A stretch of DNA of 64,000 bases from Leifsonia sp040686855 (GCF_040686855.1 NZ_JBFBOG010000002.1:124001-188000), one strand, 5' to 3'. Counted from the stretch's first letter, positions 45,451-54,465 are shown. Program-made: numbers and translations. The notes: a model not told the origin generated them from the letters alone.

Positions 45451-46832
45451 GACATGCTCAGTTCTTCTCGGTGGATGAAGCGTTTCGGCATCCGCAGGGT
45501 GCGCAGGGAGGCCTGGACACGGTCCGCCATCCCCGCAGGTCCGCAGATGAAGGCCTCCCAGTCGTGGACGTCCGGGATGAGTCGGTGCAGAGCCTCCGCG
45601 GCGAGCGGGTCGAAGCCGAGCTCGGAGCGGCGGCCGACCAGTGGGATGACGGTGACGCCGGGCATCGCCTGCAGTTCGCCTAGCAGGGCCAGGTGGCGGG
45701 CCGAGCGGGCGCGGTACAGCACGACGGGCTGCGCACCGCGGCGGACCAGCTCCTCGGCGAGGGCCCGGATCGGCCCGATCCCAGCGCCGCCGGCGACGAG
45801 CAGGATGCGCGGCCGGCTCGCGCGGTCGGCGGTGAAGCGGCCGAACGGCCCCTCGGCGAAGACGAGCGAACCGGGCCGCAGGTTCGGCAAGCGGCTGGAG
45901 TGGTCGCCGAGCGCCCCCACGGTGATCCGCAGGTAGCCGTTCGCGGGCACCGCCGAGACGGAGTAGGGATGCGCGGTGCCGAGGTGGCCGCGGCTGAAGA
46001 AGCGGAACAGCAGGAAGTTACCCGCTCGCACACCCAGGTCGGCGACCCGCGGCCCGGTCAGCCAGACGCTGTTCACGCCTTCGCTCTCCGGGACGACCGC
46101 GGCGACCCGCATCCGGCCGCGCCAGGCGTCCAGCCCCGGAAGGATGAAGCGCCAGGTCAGTACCGCCGCGGCCGTGCCGAGGTAGAGGGCGAGCCACAGG
46201 ATGCGGTTGACCGGCTGCGACACGAAGTGAGCTCCGCCGCTCAGCTGGTGCAGGAAGGTGAGGAAGATCGAGATGTACGTCGTCACGTGCAGCCAGTACC
46301 AGACCTCGTACGACAGCTTCGTGCGGATCAGGCGGGCGCTGCTCAGACCGACGACGAGGAAGGCGATGGTGCCGACGAGCGCGGTGACCATGTCCGGGTA
46401 GGAGTTCAGGATGGAGACGAACTCCGTCCACGGAGGGTTCCGGTCTGCGAGCTCACCGCCGAGGACGAGGAGGAGCACGTGCGCGACGATGAGGAACAGC
46501 ACCGAGGCGCCGAGCGAGCGGTGCCAGGACACCAGCTTGTCGAGCCCGACCGCGTTCTCGAACCACGGCACCCGGGCGATCAACAGCACCTGCGCGCAGA
46601 CCAGGAACCCGCCCACCATGCCGGCCAGCTCACCGAACGACGTCAGAGCGTTGGCCGGTGTCGCGGCGTAGCCGGCCGGGACCGTGAACCACCACATCCC
46701 GAGCACGACGACGGCGCCCAGAACCAGCGCCGCTCGAACAGCGAACGCCGAGCCCCGGTGACGACCGGCCCGGCCGGCTCGCCGCGGGCGCACCTGCGGC
46801 GCCGGTGCGGTGACGCTCAACGTGTGATCCAT
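45447..46832 (-). CDS. Ferric reductase-like transmembrane oxidoreductase with FAD/NAD(P) domain
   Basis: 461 residues. Six or so membrane helices of the ferric-reductase type carry paired histidines (KLVSWHRSLGAS, IVAHVLL; VWYWLHVTTY, TFLHQLSG) for two hemes. They are followed by an FAD-binding barrel (HPYSVSAVP) and an NAD-binding domain (LLVAGGAGIGPIRAL, ICGPAGM). It would pass cytosolic NAD(P)H electrons across the membrane to the flavoprotein encoded next. It is the first gene of the operon. Confidence 0.9.
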   Translation of the reverse strand: MDHTLSVTAPAPQVRPRRAGRAGRHRGSAFAVRAALVLGAVVVLGMWWFTVPAGYAATPANALTSFGELAGMVGGFLVCAQVLLIARVPWFENAVGLDKLVSWHRSLGASVLFLIVAHVLLLVLGGELADRNPPWTEFVSILNSYPDMVTALVGTIAFLVVGLSSARLIRTKLSYEVWYWLHVTTYISIFLTFLHQLSGGAHFVSQPVNRILWLALYLGTAAAVLTWRFILPGLDAWRGRMRVAAVVPESEGVNSVWLTGPRVADLGVRAGNFLLFRFFSRGHLGTAHPYSVSAVPANGYLRITVGALGDHSSRLPNLRPGSLVFAEGPFGRFTADRASRPRILLVAGGAGIGPIRALAEELVRRGAQPVVLYRARSARHLALLGELQAMPGVTVIPLVGRRSELGFDPLAAEALHRLIPDVHDWEAFICGPAGMADRVQASLRTLRMPKRFIHREELSMS

Positions 46833-46870
46833 GCAGTTCAGAATGCATCCGCATTCTTTCGGGATTCTTA
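46833..46870 (-). promoter_or_regulatory. Candidate promoter/operator of the flavin/two-component operon
   Basis: On the minus strand AAGAAT occurs twice, 11 bases apart (46864-46869 and 46853-46858), the spacing typical of OmpR/PhoB-type regulators. GAATGC-ATCC-GCATTC (46841-46856) is an inverted repeat over the same place. CATTCT (46841-46846) is a possible -10, 8 bases before the ATG (leaderless). Confidence 0.45.
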
Positions 46871-46920
46871 CGTCGGCTGTGGATGGGCTGAAGGACCCTT
46901 ATGGCCTTGCCCAGACCGCG

Positions 46921-48309
46921 TCAGACCGCCTTGTTGAACCCCGTCACCGGCTGGTTCTCGTCGAAGGCGGCGACGGGTCGGCGGAAGCCACGCGTGAGGA
47001 ACAGCAGGTACGCGAAGCCGATGACCGCCCAGATGATGCCGCCGATCAGGGCATCCGCGTGGAGGTTGACCCACAGGATGCCGGTCAGCAGCATCCCGAT
47101 GCCGGGAAGGACGATGAAGCGCAGGACGTCTTTCGCCGTGTGCCGGCGCCCCTGCCTGATCGCGAACCAGGCGATGACGGAGATGTTCACGAACGTGAAG
47201 GCGATCAGCGCGCCGAAGTTGATGAACGCCGAGATCAGCTCGAGGGAGAAGGTGGCCGCCAGGAGCGAGATCACGCCGACCAGGATGATATTGAACGTCG
47301 GCGTCTGCGTCTTGCCGTCGATGTGGCCGAAGAAGCGGTGGGGGAGCACGTTGTTGCGTCCCATCACCAGCAGCATGCGCGACACCGAGGCGTGCGAGGC
47401 GAGCCCCGACGCGAGCGTGGCGGCGAAGCCGGCCGAGACGAAGATGGCCTGGAACACCGGGCCGCCGACGATGAGCCCGATCTGGGGGAGCGGGTCGTCG
47501 GTGAACTCGCCGAAGGGCGCGTTGGTCGGGAAGCGGAGCTGCGCGAAGTAGGCGGCGACCAGGAAGATCGCGCCGCCGATGAGCACGGTGAGCAGGATGG
47601 CGCGAGGCATGACCCGCGGCGTCTTGGCCTCCTCCGCGTACATGGTCACGGCGTCGAACCCGATGAACGAGAAGCAGACGACCGTGGCGCCGGTGAGCAC
47701 CGCGCCGAGGGTGACGCCGTCGTGGAAGAACGGCTTGACGGAGGCGACCGTGCCGTCACCCGCGCCGTTCGCCAGCTGCACGACCACCATCGTCACGAAC
47801 ACGGCCATGACGACGATGGCGAACACCAGCAGGATCATGTTGACGTTCGAGGTGCCCCGCATCGTGAAGTAGATGAGCGTGGTGACGCCCGCGCAGTACA
47901 GCACCACCCAGATCCAGCTCGGCACCGCGGGGAAGACCTGCTCCAGGTACAGGCGGATGATCAGGCAGTTGACCATCGGCAGCAGCACGTAGTCGATCAG
48001 CGAGGTCCAGCCGACCATGAAGCCCAGGTTCGGGTGGATGGACTCGCGCACATAGGTGTACGCCGATCCCGCGCTCGGGATGGCGCCCGCCATCTTGCCG
48101 TAGCTGACGGCCGTGAACAGCATGACGACCAGCGCGACGAGGTACGCGGCCGGGACGGCGCCCTTGGTCTCGTCCGACACGATCCCGAAGGTGTCGAAGA
48201 CGACCGTCGGCGTCATGTACCCGAGGCCGAGTCCCACGATGGCCCAGAGGCCGAGGCTTCGCCGGAGCGAGGCTCCCTTGGTCGCGGATGCGGGCGCGGT
48301 CGTCGTCAC
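46921..48309 (-). CDS. APC family amino acid/polyamine permease
   Basis: 462 residues with about 12 membrane helices. The N-terminal KGASLRRSLGLWAIVGLGLGY and the SFIGFDAVTMYAEEAKTPRVMPRAI segment identify the amino acid-polyamine-organocation family, near PuuP-like members. The GTG at 48309 has GGAGAG 4 bases away; an upstream ATG at 48378 would add 23 residues not typical of the family. The substrate is undetermined. Confidence 0.88.
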   Translation of the reverse strand: MTTTAPASATKGASLRRSLGLWAIVGLGLGYMTPTVVFDTFGIVSDETKGAVPAAYLVALVVMLFTAVSYGKMAGAIPSAGSAYTYVRESIHPNLGFMVGWTSLIDYVLLPMVNCLIIRLYLEQVFPAVPSWIWVVLYCAGVTTLIYFTMRGTSNVNMILLVFAIVVMAVFVTMVVVQLANGAGDGTVASVKPFFHDGVTLGAVLTGATVVCFSFIGFDAVTMYAEEAKTPRVMPRAILLTVLIGGAIFLVAAYFAQLRFPTNAPFGEFTDDPLPQIGLIVGGPVFQAIFVSAGFAATLASGLASHASVSRMLLVMGRNNVLPHRFFGHIDGKTQTPTFNIILVGVISLLAATFSLELISAFINFGALIAFTFVNISVIAWFAIRQGRRHTAKDVLRFIVLPGIGMLLTGILWVNLHADALIGGIIWAVIGFAYLLFLTRGFRRPVAAFDENQPVTGFNKAV

Positions 48310-48422
48310 GGGCTCTCCTTCGTCGCTGTGAGGATGTTCAGAGAACGTTATCCGATTCCGCGGGCCTCCCTTCACCACCGCTGTTCTCCCTGCGATGCTG
48401 GGGGAGTCGGAGGGAGACGGCA

Positions 48423-49124
48423 GTGGACGACAACGCGTTCTTCGAGCGGGCGATCCTCGCGCACGCGGCGGGACCGGACGACGAGGATGCGGTGCGGCGG
48501 CTCCGCGAGGAGTTCACGGCCGACGAGTTCGCGGCGTGGGAGGAAGCGGCTCGTTCGGAGCATCCGGTCGTGGTGGCGGTGGAGCACGACGACCTCGCGG
48601 ACCGCTATGTGGCGGAGTTCGGCGAGTTCGGAATCCGCGGCGCGTCGCCGGACTCGTACGAGGCGGCCATCGCCGACCTGGTCGGACGCGTGCGTGCCTG
48701 GGCCACGGAGCTGGGGGACGACGGCTCGCGCCTCGGCGCGACTCCGGAGCTCTCCGCACTGGTGAAGCAGCTCTCCGGGCTCGACGACGACGCGCTCCGT
48801 ACGTACCTCCTGGTGCGCGTCTCGTTCGACCGCGGCGGGCTCAGCTTCCGGCTGGCCGACTTCGTCGAGGAGGACGGGACGACCACGCAGCGCGCCGTCC
48901 CGTTCGCGGACGGCCAGCCGCCGGCCGAGATCGAACTGCCCGTGGACGGCAGGAGGAAGCTGTACCAGTCGAGCACCCGCGGCGACCGGGTCGCGTTCTC
49001 GCCGGTGGGGGCGGGGCCCAGCATCGCCGACACGCTCCGCCAGGAGGAGCCGACGGGCGACCTGCGCGCGGACTTCCCCCAGCAGGGCTTCGGCCCGGAG
49101 GAGCGCGAGTTCCGGACGCGATGA
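48423..49124 (+). CDS. Hypothetical protein
   Basis: 233 residues, acidic, soluble and not recognised. The N-terminal half is helical and rich in Glu/Ala; the middle part (DRGGLSFRLADFVEEDGT onward) looks like a small beta domain. GGAGGG lies upstream of the GTG at 48423. It is divergent from the permease. Codon usage (strong GC at third positions) supports a real gene. Confidence 0.7.
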   Translation: MDDNAFFERAILAHAAGPDDEDAVRRLREEFTADEFAAWEEAARSEHPVVVAVEHDDLADRYVAEFGEFGIRGASPDSYEAAIADLVGRVRAWATELGDDGSRLGATPELSALVKQLSGLDDDALRTYLLVRVSFDRGGLSFRLADFVEEDGTTTQRAVPFADGQPPAEIELPVDGRRKLYQSSTRGDRVAFSPVGAGPSIADTLRQEEPTGDLRADFPQQGFGPEEREFRTR

Positions 49125-49206
49125 GAGAACAGACGAGCGCGTACACCCGTTGACAGCTGGTCCGCCGTCCGGTTCTATCGCAGGGACCCTGTGGAGGAGG
49201 TAGCGG

Positions 49207-49968
49207 GTGACGACGGCCGAGCTGGACGCGCAGGACCTTGCCCACGCGATCGAGACGGACCAGCTGCGCATCCACGTGCAGCCGCAGATCGACCTCTCCA
49301 CCGAGCGCGTCGTCGCCGTCGAAGGACTGAGCCGCTGGACGCATCCCGCCCTTGGCCCGATACCGCCCGCGGAGTTCGTGGCGCTCGCCGAGTCGACCGG
49401 CCTCATCCACGACCTCGGGCTCTTCGCGCTGCGCGAGTGCTGCCGCATCGGCCGGGAGTGGCGTGAGCGCGGATTCGACCTCGCTGTCGCCGTGAACGTC
49501 TCGCCGCTGCAGCTGCAGACGGACCGCTTCTTCGACGAGCTGGAACGCCAGCTCGGCGACTCGGGGCTGGCGCCTGCCGACCTCATCGTCGAGGTGACGG
49601 AGGCCGAGCGGATCGCCGACTACGGGACGGTCGCCGGGCGCCTCGACATCATCCAGCAGTGGGGCGTGACCGTCTCCATCGACGACTTCGGCTCGGGGCA
49701 CTCCTCCATCGAGCGAGCGGTCGCCGTTCGCGCGCGCGAGTTGAAGATCGACCGGGCGCTCGTGGCGTCCGGCGACTGGGCCCAGGTGGCCGACGCCGTC
49801 TCGCTCGCCCACGACGGCGGCATGCGCGTGGTCGCCGAAGGCATCGAGACCGCCGAGCAGCTGCAGCGGGTGCGTGAGGCGGGCTGCGACCGGGGGCAGG
49901 GATACTTCATCGCCCGGCCGAGTTCACCTGATGAATTCATTGCCTGGTTGCAATCATTCGTAGGCTAG
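49207..49968 (+). CDS. EAL domain c-di-GMP phosphodiesterase
   Basis: 253 residues, a stand-alone EAL domain. The signature reads VEGLSRW, so EAL is EGL with the metal-binding Glu39 kept. NVSPLQLQ, VEVTEAERI, SIDDFGSGHSS, LKIDRAL, VAEGIETAEQL and GQGYFIARP retain the catalytic and metal ligands, so activity is expected. A GTG start follows GTGGAGGAGG. The GGDEF gene starts 55 bases downstream on the same strand. Confidence 0.9.
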   Translation: MTTAELDAQDLAHAIETDQLRIHVQPQIDLSTERVVAVEGLSRWTHPALGPIPPAEFVALAESTGLIHDLGLFALRECCRIGREWRERGFDLAVAVNVSPLQLQTDRFFDELERQLGDSGLAPADLIVEVTEAERIADYGTVAGRLDIIQQWGVTVSIDDFGSGHSSIERAVAVRARELKIDRALVASGDWAQVADAVSLAHDGGMRVVAEGIETAEQLQRVREAGCDRGQGYFIARPSSPDEFIAWLQSFVG

Positions 49969-50023
49969 GTTTATGTGACCACCCGCCATCAGCGGTCCGG
50001 CCTCCTGAAGGGAATGACGAGCG

Positions 50024-51343
50024 GTGCGCCCCATTACTGCGGACGACCTGCCCTGCGCCCTTGTGGAGTTGGATGCAGAAGGCAGGATCGTCGATTCCAA
50101 TGACCTCTTCCGTCAGTGGACGGGATTGTCGCCCGACGAACTGAGCGGGCGGCCGTACGCGTCGCTGCGCCAGCGGATCGTCGGGATCGGCGGCCGTTCG
50201 GAGAGTCTTGTTCGTCTGGCGAACATCGACGGGACGTCCCGCGCCGTGATGGCCAGCAGCCGCACGGTCGACGGGCGTGATGTGGTCGTCCTCGTCGACG
50301 CGAGCGAGCGGGCCGAGCACGAGCGCGAGATGCTGCAGTCGCAGGTGCTGCAGGAACGTACCCGTAACCGGCTCCAGCTCATCATCGACTCCTCGATCGC
50401 GTTCTCCGGCGCCACGACGGAGCAGGAGCTGGTCGACATCCTCGTGACGACCGTCGCAAAGGCGTACCAGGCGGAACAGGCGGCGGTCTTCCTCCTCGAT
50501 GACTTCGGGGCCTTCACGCAGGCAGGCGGCAGCAATCCCCTTCTCGCGGTCGAAGATGCCGCTCCCCTCGTCGCACAGGCGTCGAGCCTGCAGAGCGTGA
50601 TGACCATCAGCGGCACGACGGCTGCCGACGAGGTCACCCCCGTCCTCGGCCATGCCATGCGCGACGCCGGCGTGGATGCCGTCCTCGTCGCGCCGATCCA
50701 GCACGACGACGTGCTGTTCGGGGTCTTCGTGGCGTTCTTCCTCCACCCGCGCCAGTTCGACTCCGAGGCAGCCCCTCTGGCCGACGCTCTCGCCGGTCAG
50801 GCGGCGCAGGCGATCACGACCCTCCGCCTGCAGCGGCAGCTCGAGCACGCCGCGATGCACGACGAGACCACGGGCCTCCCGAACCGGCGCCGACTGGAGA
50901 CGCAGCTGCTCGAGTACGCCCGGGCCACGCCCGCCCTCATCGCCACGCTGTTCATCGACCTGGACGGCTTCAAGCGCGTCAACGACAACCTGGGCCACCA
51001 CGTCGGCGACCTCCTGCTGAGGGAGGTCGGATTCCGGCTGCAGACCACGGTCAGGACCGAAGACCTCGTCGCACGATACGGCGGCGACGAGTTCGTCGTC
51101 GTCTGCGAAGTGCCCGAGCTGGGCGCCGCCGAAGAGGTGGCGGACCGCATCCGTCAGGCCATCGAGCAGCCGTTCACCGACCTGCCCGACGGCTTCCCGA
51201 TCAGCGCGAGCATCGGGATGTCGATCGCGCGCACCGAGGACCCGGGCTGGAACCCGGACCGGCTCATCCGCGAGGCCGACCACGCGATGTACGCCGCGAA
51301 GAACGCGGGCGGCAACCGCGTGGTCGGCACCTCGGTCGGCTAG
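50024..51343 (+). CDS. PAS-GAF-GGDEF diguanylate cyclase
   Basis: 439 residues, cytosolic. A PAS domain (about 1-100), a coiled linker, a GAF domain (about 125-265) and the GGDEF domain. The active site GGDEF is at residues 353-357 and the inhibitory site RTED at 344-347, five residues before it, so product inhibition is expected. It pairs with the EAL gene just upstream. The stop shares CTAG with the convergent YihY gene. Confidence 0.92.
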   Translation: MRPITADDLPCALVELDAEGRIVDSNDLFRQWTGLSPDELSGRPYASLRQRIVGIGGRSESLVRLANIDGTSRAVMASSRTVDGRDVVVLVDASERAEHEREMLQSQVLQERTRNRLQLIIDSSIAFSGATTEQELVDILVTTVAKAYQAEQAAVFLLDDFGAFTQAGGSNPLLAVEDAAPLVAQASSLQSVMTISGTTAADEVTPVLGHAMRDAGVDAVLVAPIQHDDVLFGVFVAFFLHPRQFDSEAAPLADALAGQAAQAITTLRLQRQLEHAAMHDETTGLPNRRRLETQLLEYARATPALIATLFIDLDGFKRVNDNLGHHVGDLLLREVGFRLQTTVRTEDLVARYGGDEFVVVCEVPELGAAEEVADRIRQAIEQPFTDLPDGFPISASIGMSIARTEDPGWNPDRLIREADHAMYAAKNAGGNRVVGTSVG

Positions 51344-52392
51344 TCCCGGTCCGCGTTCTCGCGCACCTTCCGGGACTCGTCGATCAGCTTCTCTTCCTTC
51401 TGCTCCGACTTCTCGCTGAGCTTCGTGTCGCGCGGCGGCAGCTGGATGGTCTCCTCGGCCTCCATGCCGGCCTGCAGCTCGCGGCCGCGCTCGGTCTCGG
51501 CGTCGAACTCCGCGCCGAACAGCAGCGCGATATTCGCGATCCACAACCAGAGCAGGAAGACGATCACGCCCGCCAGCGGTCCATACGTCTTCTCGTAGTT
51601 GGCGAACGTCGCGACGTAGAACGCGAAGAGGAAGGTCGCGATCGCCAGCACGACGATCGCGATCACCGCTCCCATGCTGATCCAGCGGAACTTGGGCTGC
51701 TTGGAGTTCGGGGTCGCGTAGTAGAGCACAGCGATGATGACCACCACGATGATCAGCATGAGCGGCCACTTGGCGATCTCCCACGCGACGCGGACGCCCG
51801 AGCCGAGGCCGAGGGCGTTCCCGACGGCCGTCGTCACAGGACCGGTGACGACCAGCATCAGCGCGACGATCGTCACGAGCACCAGCGTGATGACGGTGAC
51901 GAGCAGCTGCTGCGGCTTCAGCTTCCAGAACGGCCGGCCCTCGTCGATCTCGTAGATCCGGTTCATGGCCCGCGAGAAGGCGCCGACGTAGCCGGAGGCC
52001 GACCAGATCGCCAGCACGATGCCGAAGACGAGCGCGAAGCCGGAAGCCGGTGAGTTCACGGCGTTCTGGATGGGGCCCTCGAGCAGCTTCGCCGTCGAGC
52101 CCGGGGCGACCTGCGTGACGATCCCCATGAGCGCCGTCGTCGCCGACGTGCCCTGTCCGAAGATGCCGAGAAGGGAGACCAGTGCGATCAGGCCGGGGAA
52201 CAGCGACAGCACGCCGTAGTACGTCAGGGACGCAGCGATGTCGGTGCACTTGTCGGTGCTGAACTCGCGGAGGGTGCGCTTGAACACCAGCTTCCACGAG
52301 GGCTTGTCGAGGTGCTGAGGTCTGTCGGGCTTCCGGTCGTCCTCAGGGGCGGGGGCATCGGCCAGTCTCTTGCTGGCGCCGATATCGCTCAT
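51340..52392 (-). CDS. YihY/BrkB family inner membrane protein
   Basis: 350 residues. About six membrane helices; the conserved DIAASLTYYGVLSLFPGLIAL, WSASGYVGAFSRAMNRIY and YEKTYGPLAGVIVFLLWLW segments identify the family. The C-terminal tail is charged. Often misnamed RNase BN; its function is unclear (possible lipid or solute transport). The two stop codons at the 3' end share CTAG with the GGDEF gene. Confidence 0.92.
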   Translation of the reverse strand: MSDIGASKRLADAPAPEDDRKPDRPQHLDKPSWKLVFKRTLREFSTDKCTDIAASLTYYGVLSLFPGLIALVSLLGIFGQGTSATTALMGIVTQVAPGSTAKLLEGPIQNAVNSPASGFALVFGIVLAIWSASGYVGAFSRAMNRIYEIDEGRPFWKLKPQQLLVTVITLVLVTIVALMLVVTGPVTTAVGNALGLGSGVRVAWEIAKWPLMLIIVVVIIAVLYYATPNSKQPKFRWISMGAVIAIVVLAIATFLFAFYVATFANYEKTYGPLAGVIVFLLWLWIANIALLFGAEFDAETERGRELQAGMEAEETIQLPPRDTKLSEKSEQKEEKLIDESRKVRENADRD

Positions 52393-52418
52393 GGGTGGGT
52401 CCTCTCTTAACAGGGAAA

Positions 52419-52455
52419 CGCGGCGGAAGGTCCGGGGGGATGGCCTTCCGCCGCG
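52419..52455 (-). terminator. Hairpin between the DUF3618 operon and yihY
   Basis: CGCGGCGGAAGG (52419-52430) pairs with CCTTCCGCCGCG (52444-52455), 12 base pairs. On the minus strand it is followed by TTTCCCTGTT. Confidence 0.65.
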
Positions 52456-52473
52456 CGATTCAGGGGATGCGGG

Positions 52474-53052
52474 CTACTGGTCCGACTGCAGCCGCTGTCC
52501 CGATTCCTTGGCCTCGTCGGCGACCTCGCTCGCGCGGTCGGTGGCCTCGTCCTTGACGGTGGCCACCCCCTCCTGCGCGGTCTCCTTCACCGACTGGACG
52601 GCCTCCTGGGCCGGCTCCTTCATGTCGTTCGCGACCTGCTTGCCCACCTCGGCGGCCTCCTGGAGGAGCGGCTGCGCGGCGTCCTTGGCGGATGCGGCCA
52701 GCTCCTTCTCCTTGCTGCTCGCCGGGATGAGGGACGCCACCAGGGCGCCGACGCCGAAGGCGATGAGCCCGACGGCGAGCGGGTTGCCCTGCGCCTTGTT
52801 CACGACGGTACGGCCGGCGTCGGCGACGGTGCTGCCGGCGTCGGAGACGGCGCCGTGCACATTGCTCGACACGTCGTCCGCCGTGCCCATCACGCGGTCG
52901 GTGACGGAGTGCCAGGCGCCTTTGACCTTACGGGCCTGGCGGTCCACGATCTTGCTGGGGGTGACCTTGTCGGCCAGGGCGTCCACATCACCGCTCAGGT
53001 TGCGGCGGGTGGCTTCGATTTCGGCGCGGATCACGTCCGGGTCGTCGCTCAT
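52474..53052 (-). CDS. DUF3618 domain protein
   Basis: 192 residues. The N-terminal DUF3618 motif (DPDVIRAEIEATRRNLSGDVDALADK) is followed by a helical amphipathic region, one membrane segment (about 91-110, NPLAVGLIAFGVGALVASLI) and a long charged C-terminal helix with 11-residue-like repeats (EAVQSVKETAQEGVATVKDE), resembling LEA or apolipoprotein-like proteins. It is coupled to the upstream gene by a 4-base overlap. Envelope function is likely but unknown. Confidence 0.85.
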   Translation of the reverse strand: MSDDPDVIRAEIEATRRNLSGDVDALADKVTPSKIVDRQARKVKGAWHSVTDRVMGTADDVSSNVHGAVSDAGSTVADAGRTVVNKAQGNPLAVGLIAFGVGALVASLIPASSKEKELAASAKDAAQPLLQEAAEVGKQVANDMKEPAQEAVQSVKETAQEGVATVKDEATDRASEVADEAKESGQRLQSDQ

Positions 53053-53465
53053 CGGTTCTCTCCGTTCGGTTTCAGTGTCGGGGGGATTTCCTTGACCGTC
53101 TCGACGGTCTGCGGGGCGCCTTTCACGGCCGCCAGCTGCTTACGCCCGACCAGGTACAGGACGAGCGCGACGATGGCCCAGATGATCGCGACGATCACGC
53201 CGGACCAGGCGTTGCCCACCAGGTAGCCGAGCGCCCACCAGAGGGCGATCGACAGGAAGAACACCGCCATGAGGCCGGCGTATCCGGCGCCGCCGAGCAG
53301 CCCTGCGCCCTTTCCGGCGCGGGTGGCGGTCTGCCGGATCTCGGCCTTGGCGAGTTCCATCTCCTGGCGGATCAGGGTGGAGAGGTCACGACTGACCTCT
53401 CCGAGGAGTTCGCCCAGCGAACTGTTCGCTGCGCGTTCCTCTGCGGGACTCGGCTGGTCGGTCAT
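53049..53465 (-). CDS. Actinobacterial holin-X / phage holin superfamily III protein
   Basis: 138 residues: an N-terminal SLGELLGEVSRDLSTLIRQE helix, then two membrane helices (about 60-80 and 88-108) and a short tail. Despite the name the family is chromosomal and paired with DUF3618 genes, as here; there is no sign of a prophage. It overlaps both neighbours by 4 bases. Confidence 0.85.
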   Translation of the reverse strand: MTDQPSPAEERAANSSLGELLGEVSRDLSTLIRQEMELAKAEIRQTATRAGKGAGLLGGAGYAGLMAVFFLSIALWWALGYLVGNAWSGVIVAIIWAIVALVLYLVGRKQLAAVKGAPQTVETVKEIPPTLKPNGENR

Positions 53466-54310
53466 GCCCGGCCTCCGGTGTACCCGGCGCCGGGGATCTC
53501 CGGGAGGTCGGTGCCGGCGCCGTCGTCGTACAGGTCGTCGTCGCCCAGGGCGCCGCCGGTTCCGCCGACGCCGGCCGTGCCTGCGGCGTAGCCCACGTCG
53601 CTGCCGGAGTATCCGCTGGCGGTGCCGGTTGTGCCCGTGGTGCCGGTGGTGCCGGTGTACGACGTGCCGGTGCTCGAGGAGCCGCTGCTGCCGCTCGAGG
53701 AGTCGTCACCGCCGCTGGCGAGGGCGCGGGTCAGGCGACCCGCTAGAGCGCCGGCGATCGCGGCCGCGGCGATGAACGTGCCGGGGTTACGCCGTGCGTA
53801 CGACTTCACCTCGTTGAGCAGCGAGCCCGGGTCGCGCTGGTCGAGCCAGCCCGCGACCGAGTGGGCGCGCTGTGCGGCCTGGCGCACCAGGTCGGTGGCG
53901 ATGCCGCCCTGCTGGGTCGAGGAGGCCATCTGATCCAGCTCGTCGCCGACGGAGTGGAGGCCGCTGGCGACCCGCTCCTGCTGCTGGGCGGCCTGATCAC
54001 GCAGCTCCCGCTGCGTCCGGTGGTAGAGCTCTCTGGCCTGGGACTTCGCCTCACCGGCGACATTCTTGGCCTGCTCCTTCGCGGTGCCGGCGACGTCCTT
54101 GCCGGCCTGCTTCGCCGTTTCCGTGACGCGGCCCGCTTCTTCCTTGACGCTGCCGCCTTGACCGCCGGTGGAGCTCGTGCTCGTGCCCCCGGTGGTCCCG
54201 GCCGTGCCTTCAGGCAGCACCGTCTCCGGCAGACCGGCCTCCGGGTCCAGCGCGTCGCGCCTGCTGTCGAAGATCGGTGTGTCCGCGGACTGGTCGTCTG
54301 ACATGGTCAT
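53462..54310 (-). CDS. Hypothetical low-complexity protein of the DUF3618/holin-X operon
   Basis: 282 residues, unrecognised. Thr/Gly-rich N-terminus, then a helical charged region (about 50-110, KEEAGRVTETAKQAGKDVAG) similar in style to the DUF3618 tail, a hydrophobic Ala/Gly segment (about 175-195, NPGTFIAAAAIAGALAGRL), and a C-terminal Gly/Ser/Thr tail with GTTGTTGTTG repeats. AAGGAA precedes the ATG at 54310; ATG 54304 is equally possible. It is the first gene of the operon. Confidence 0.7.
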   Translation of the reverse strand: MTMSDDQSADTPIFDSRRDALDPEAGLPETVLPEGTAGTTGGTSTSSTGGQGGSVKEEAGRVTETAKQAGKDVAGTAKEQAKNVAGEAKSQARELYHRTQRELRDQAAQQQERVASGLHSVGDELDQMASSTQQGGIATDLVRQAAQRAHSVAGWLDQRDPGSLLNEVKSYARRNPGTFIAAAAIAGALAGRLTRALASGGDDSSSGSSGSSSTGTSYTGTTGTTGTTGTASGYSGSDVGYAAGTAGVGGTGGALGDDDLYDDGAGTDLPEIPGAGYTGGRA

Positions 54311-54452
54311 GACTGACGTTTCCTTTCGGTGGTGTGTCCGGTTGGGATGTGCGGCCCACTGAAGACACCCGGTGGAGGCGGGTCCAGAGATTGACACGGC
54401 ACTCGCTCGGGGGGTACCTGTGCGCGCAGGTGCGCCTTCCTGAGCTTGGGGC

Positions 54453-54465
54453 TAGCGTGTGGCGC
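54453..54465 (+). promoter_or_regulatory. Leaderless-type promoter
   Basis: TAGCGT at 54453-54458, 7 bases before the ATG at 54466. A TTGACA at 54391-54396 is too far to pair with it. Confidence 0.45.

Noticed and set aside
53049..53465. Holin family name suggesting a prophage
   Set aside because: The gene is in a chromosomal DUF3618 operon, with no phage structural, integrase or lysis genes around it.
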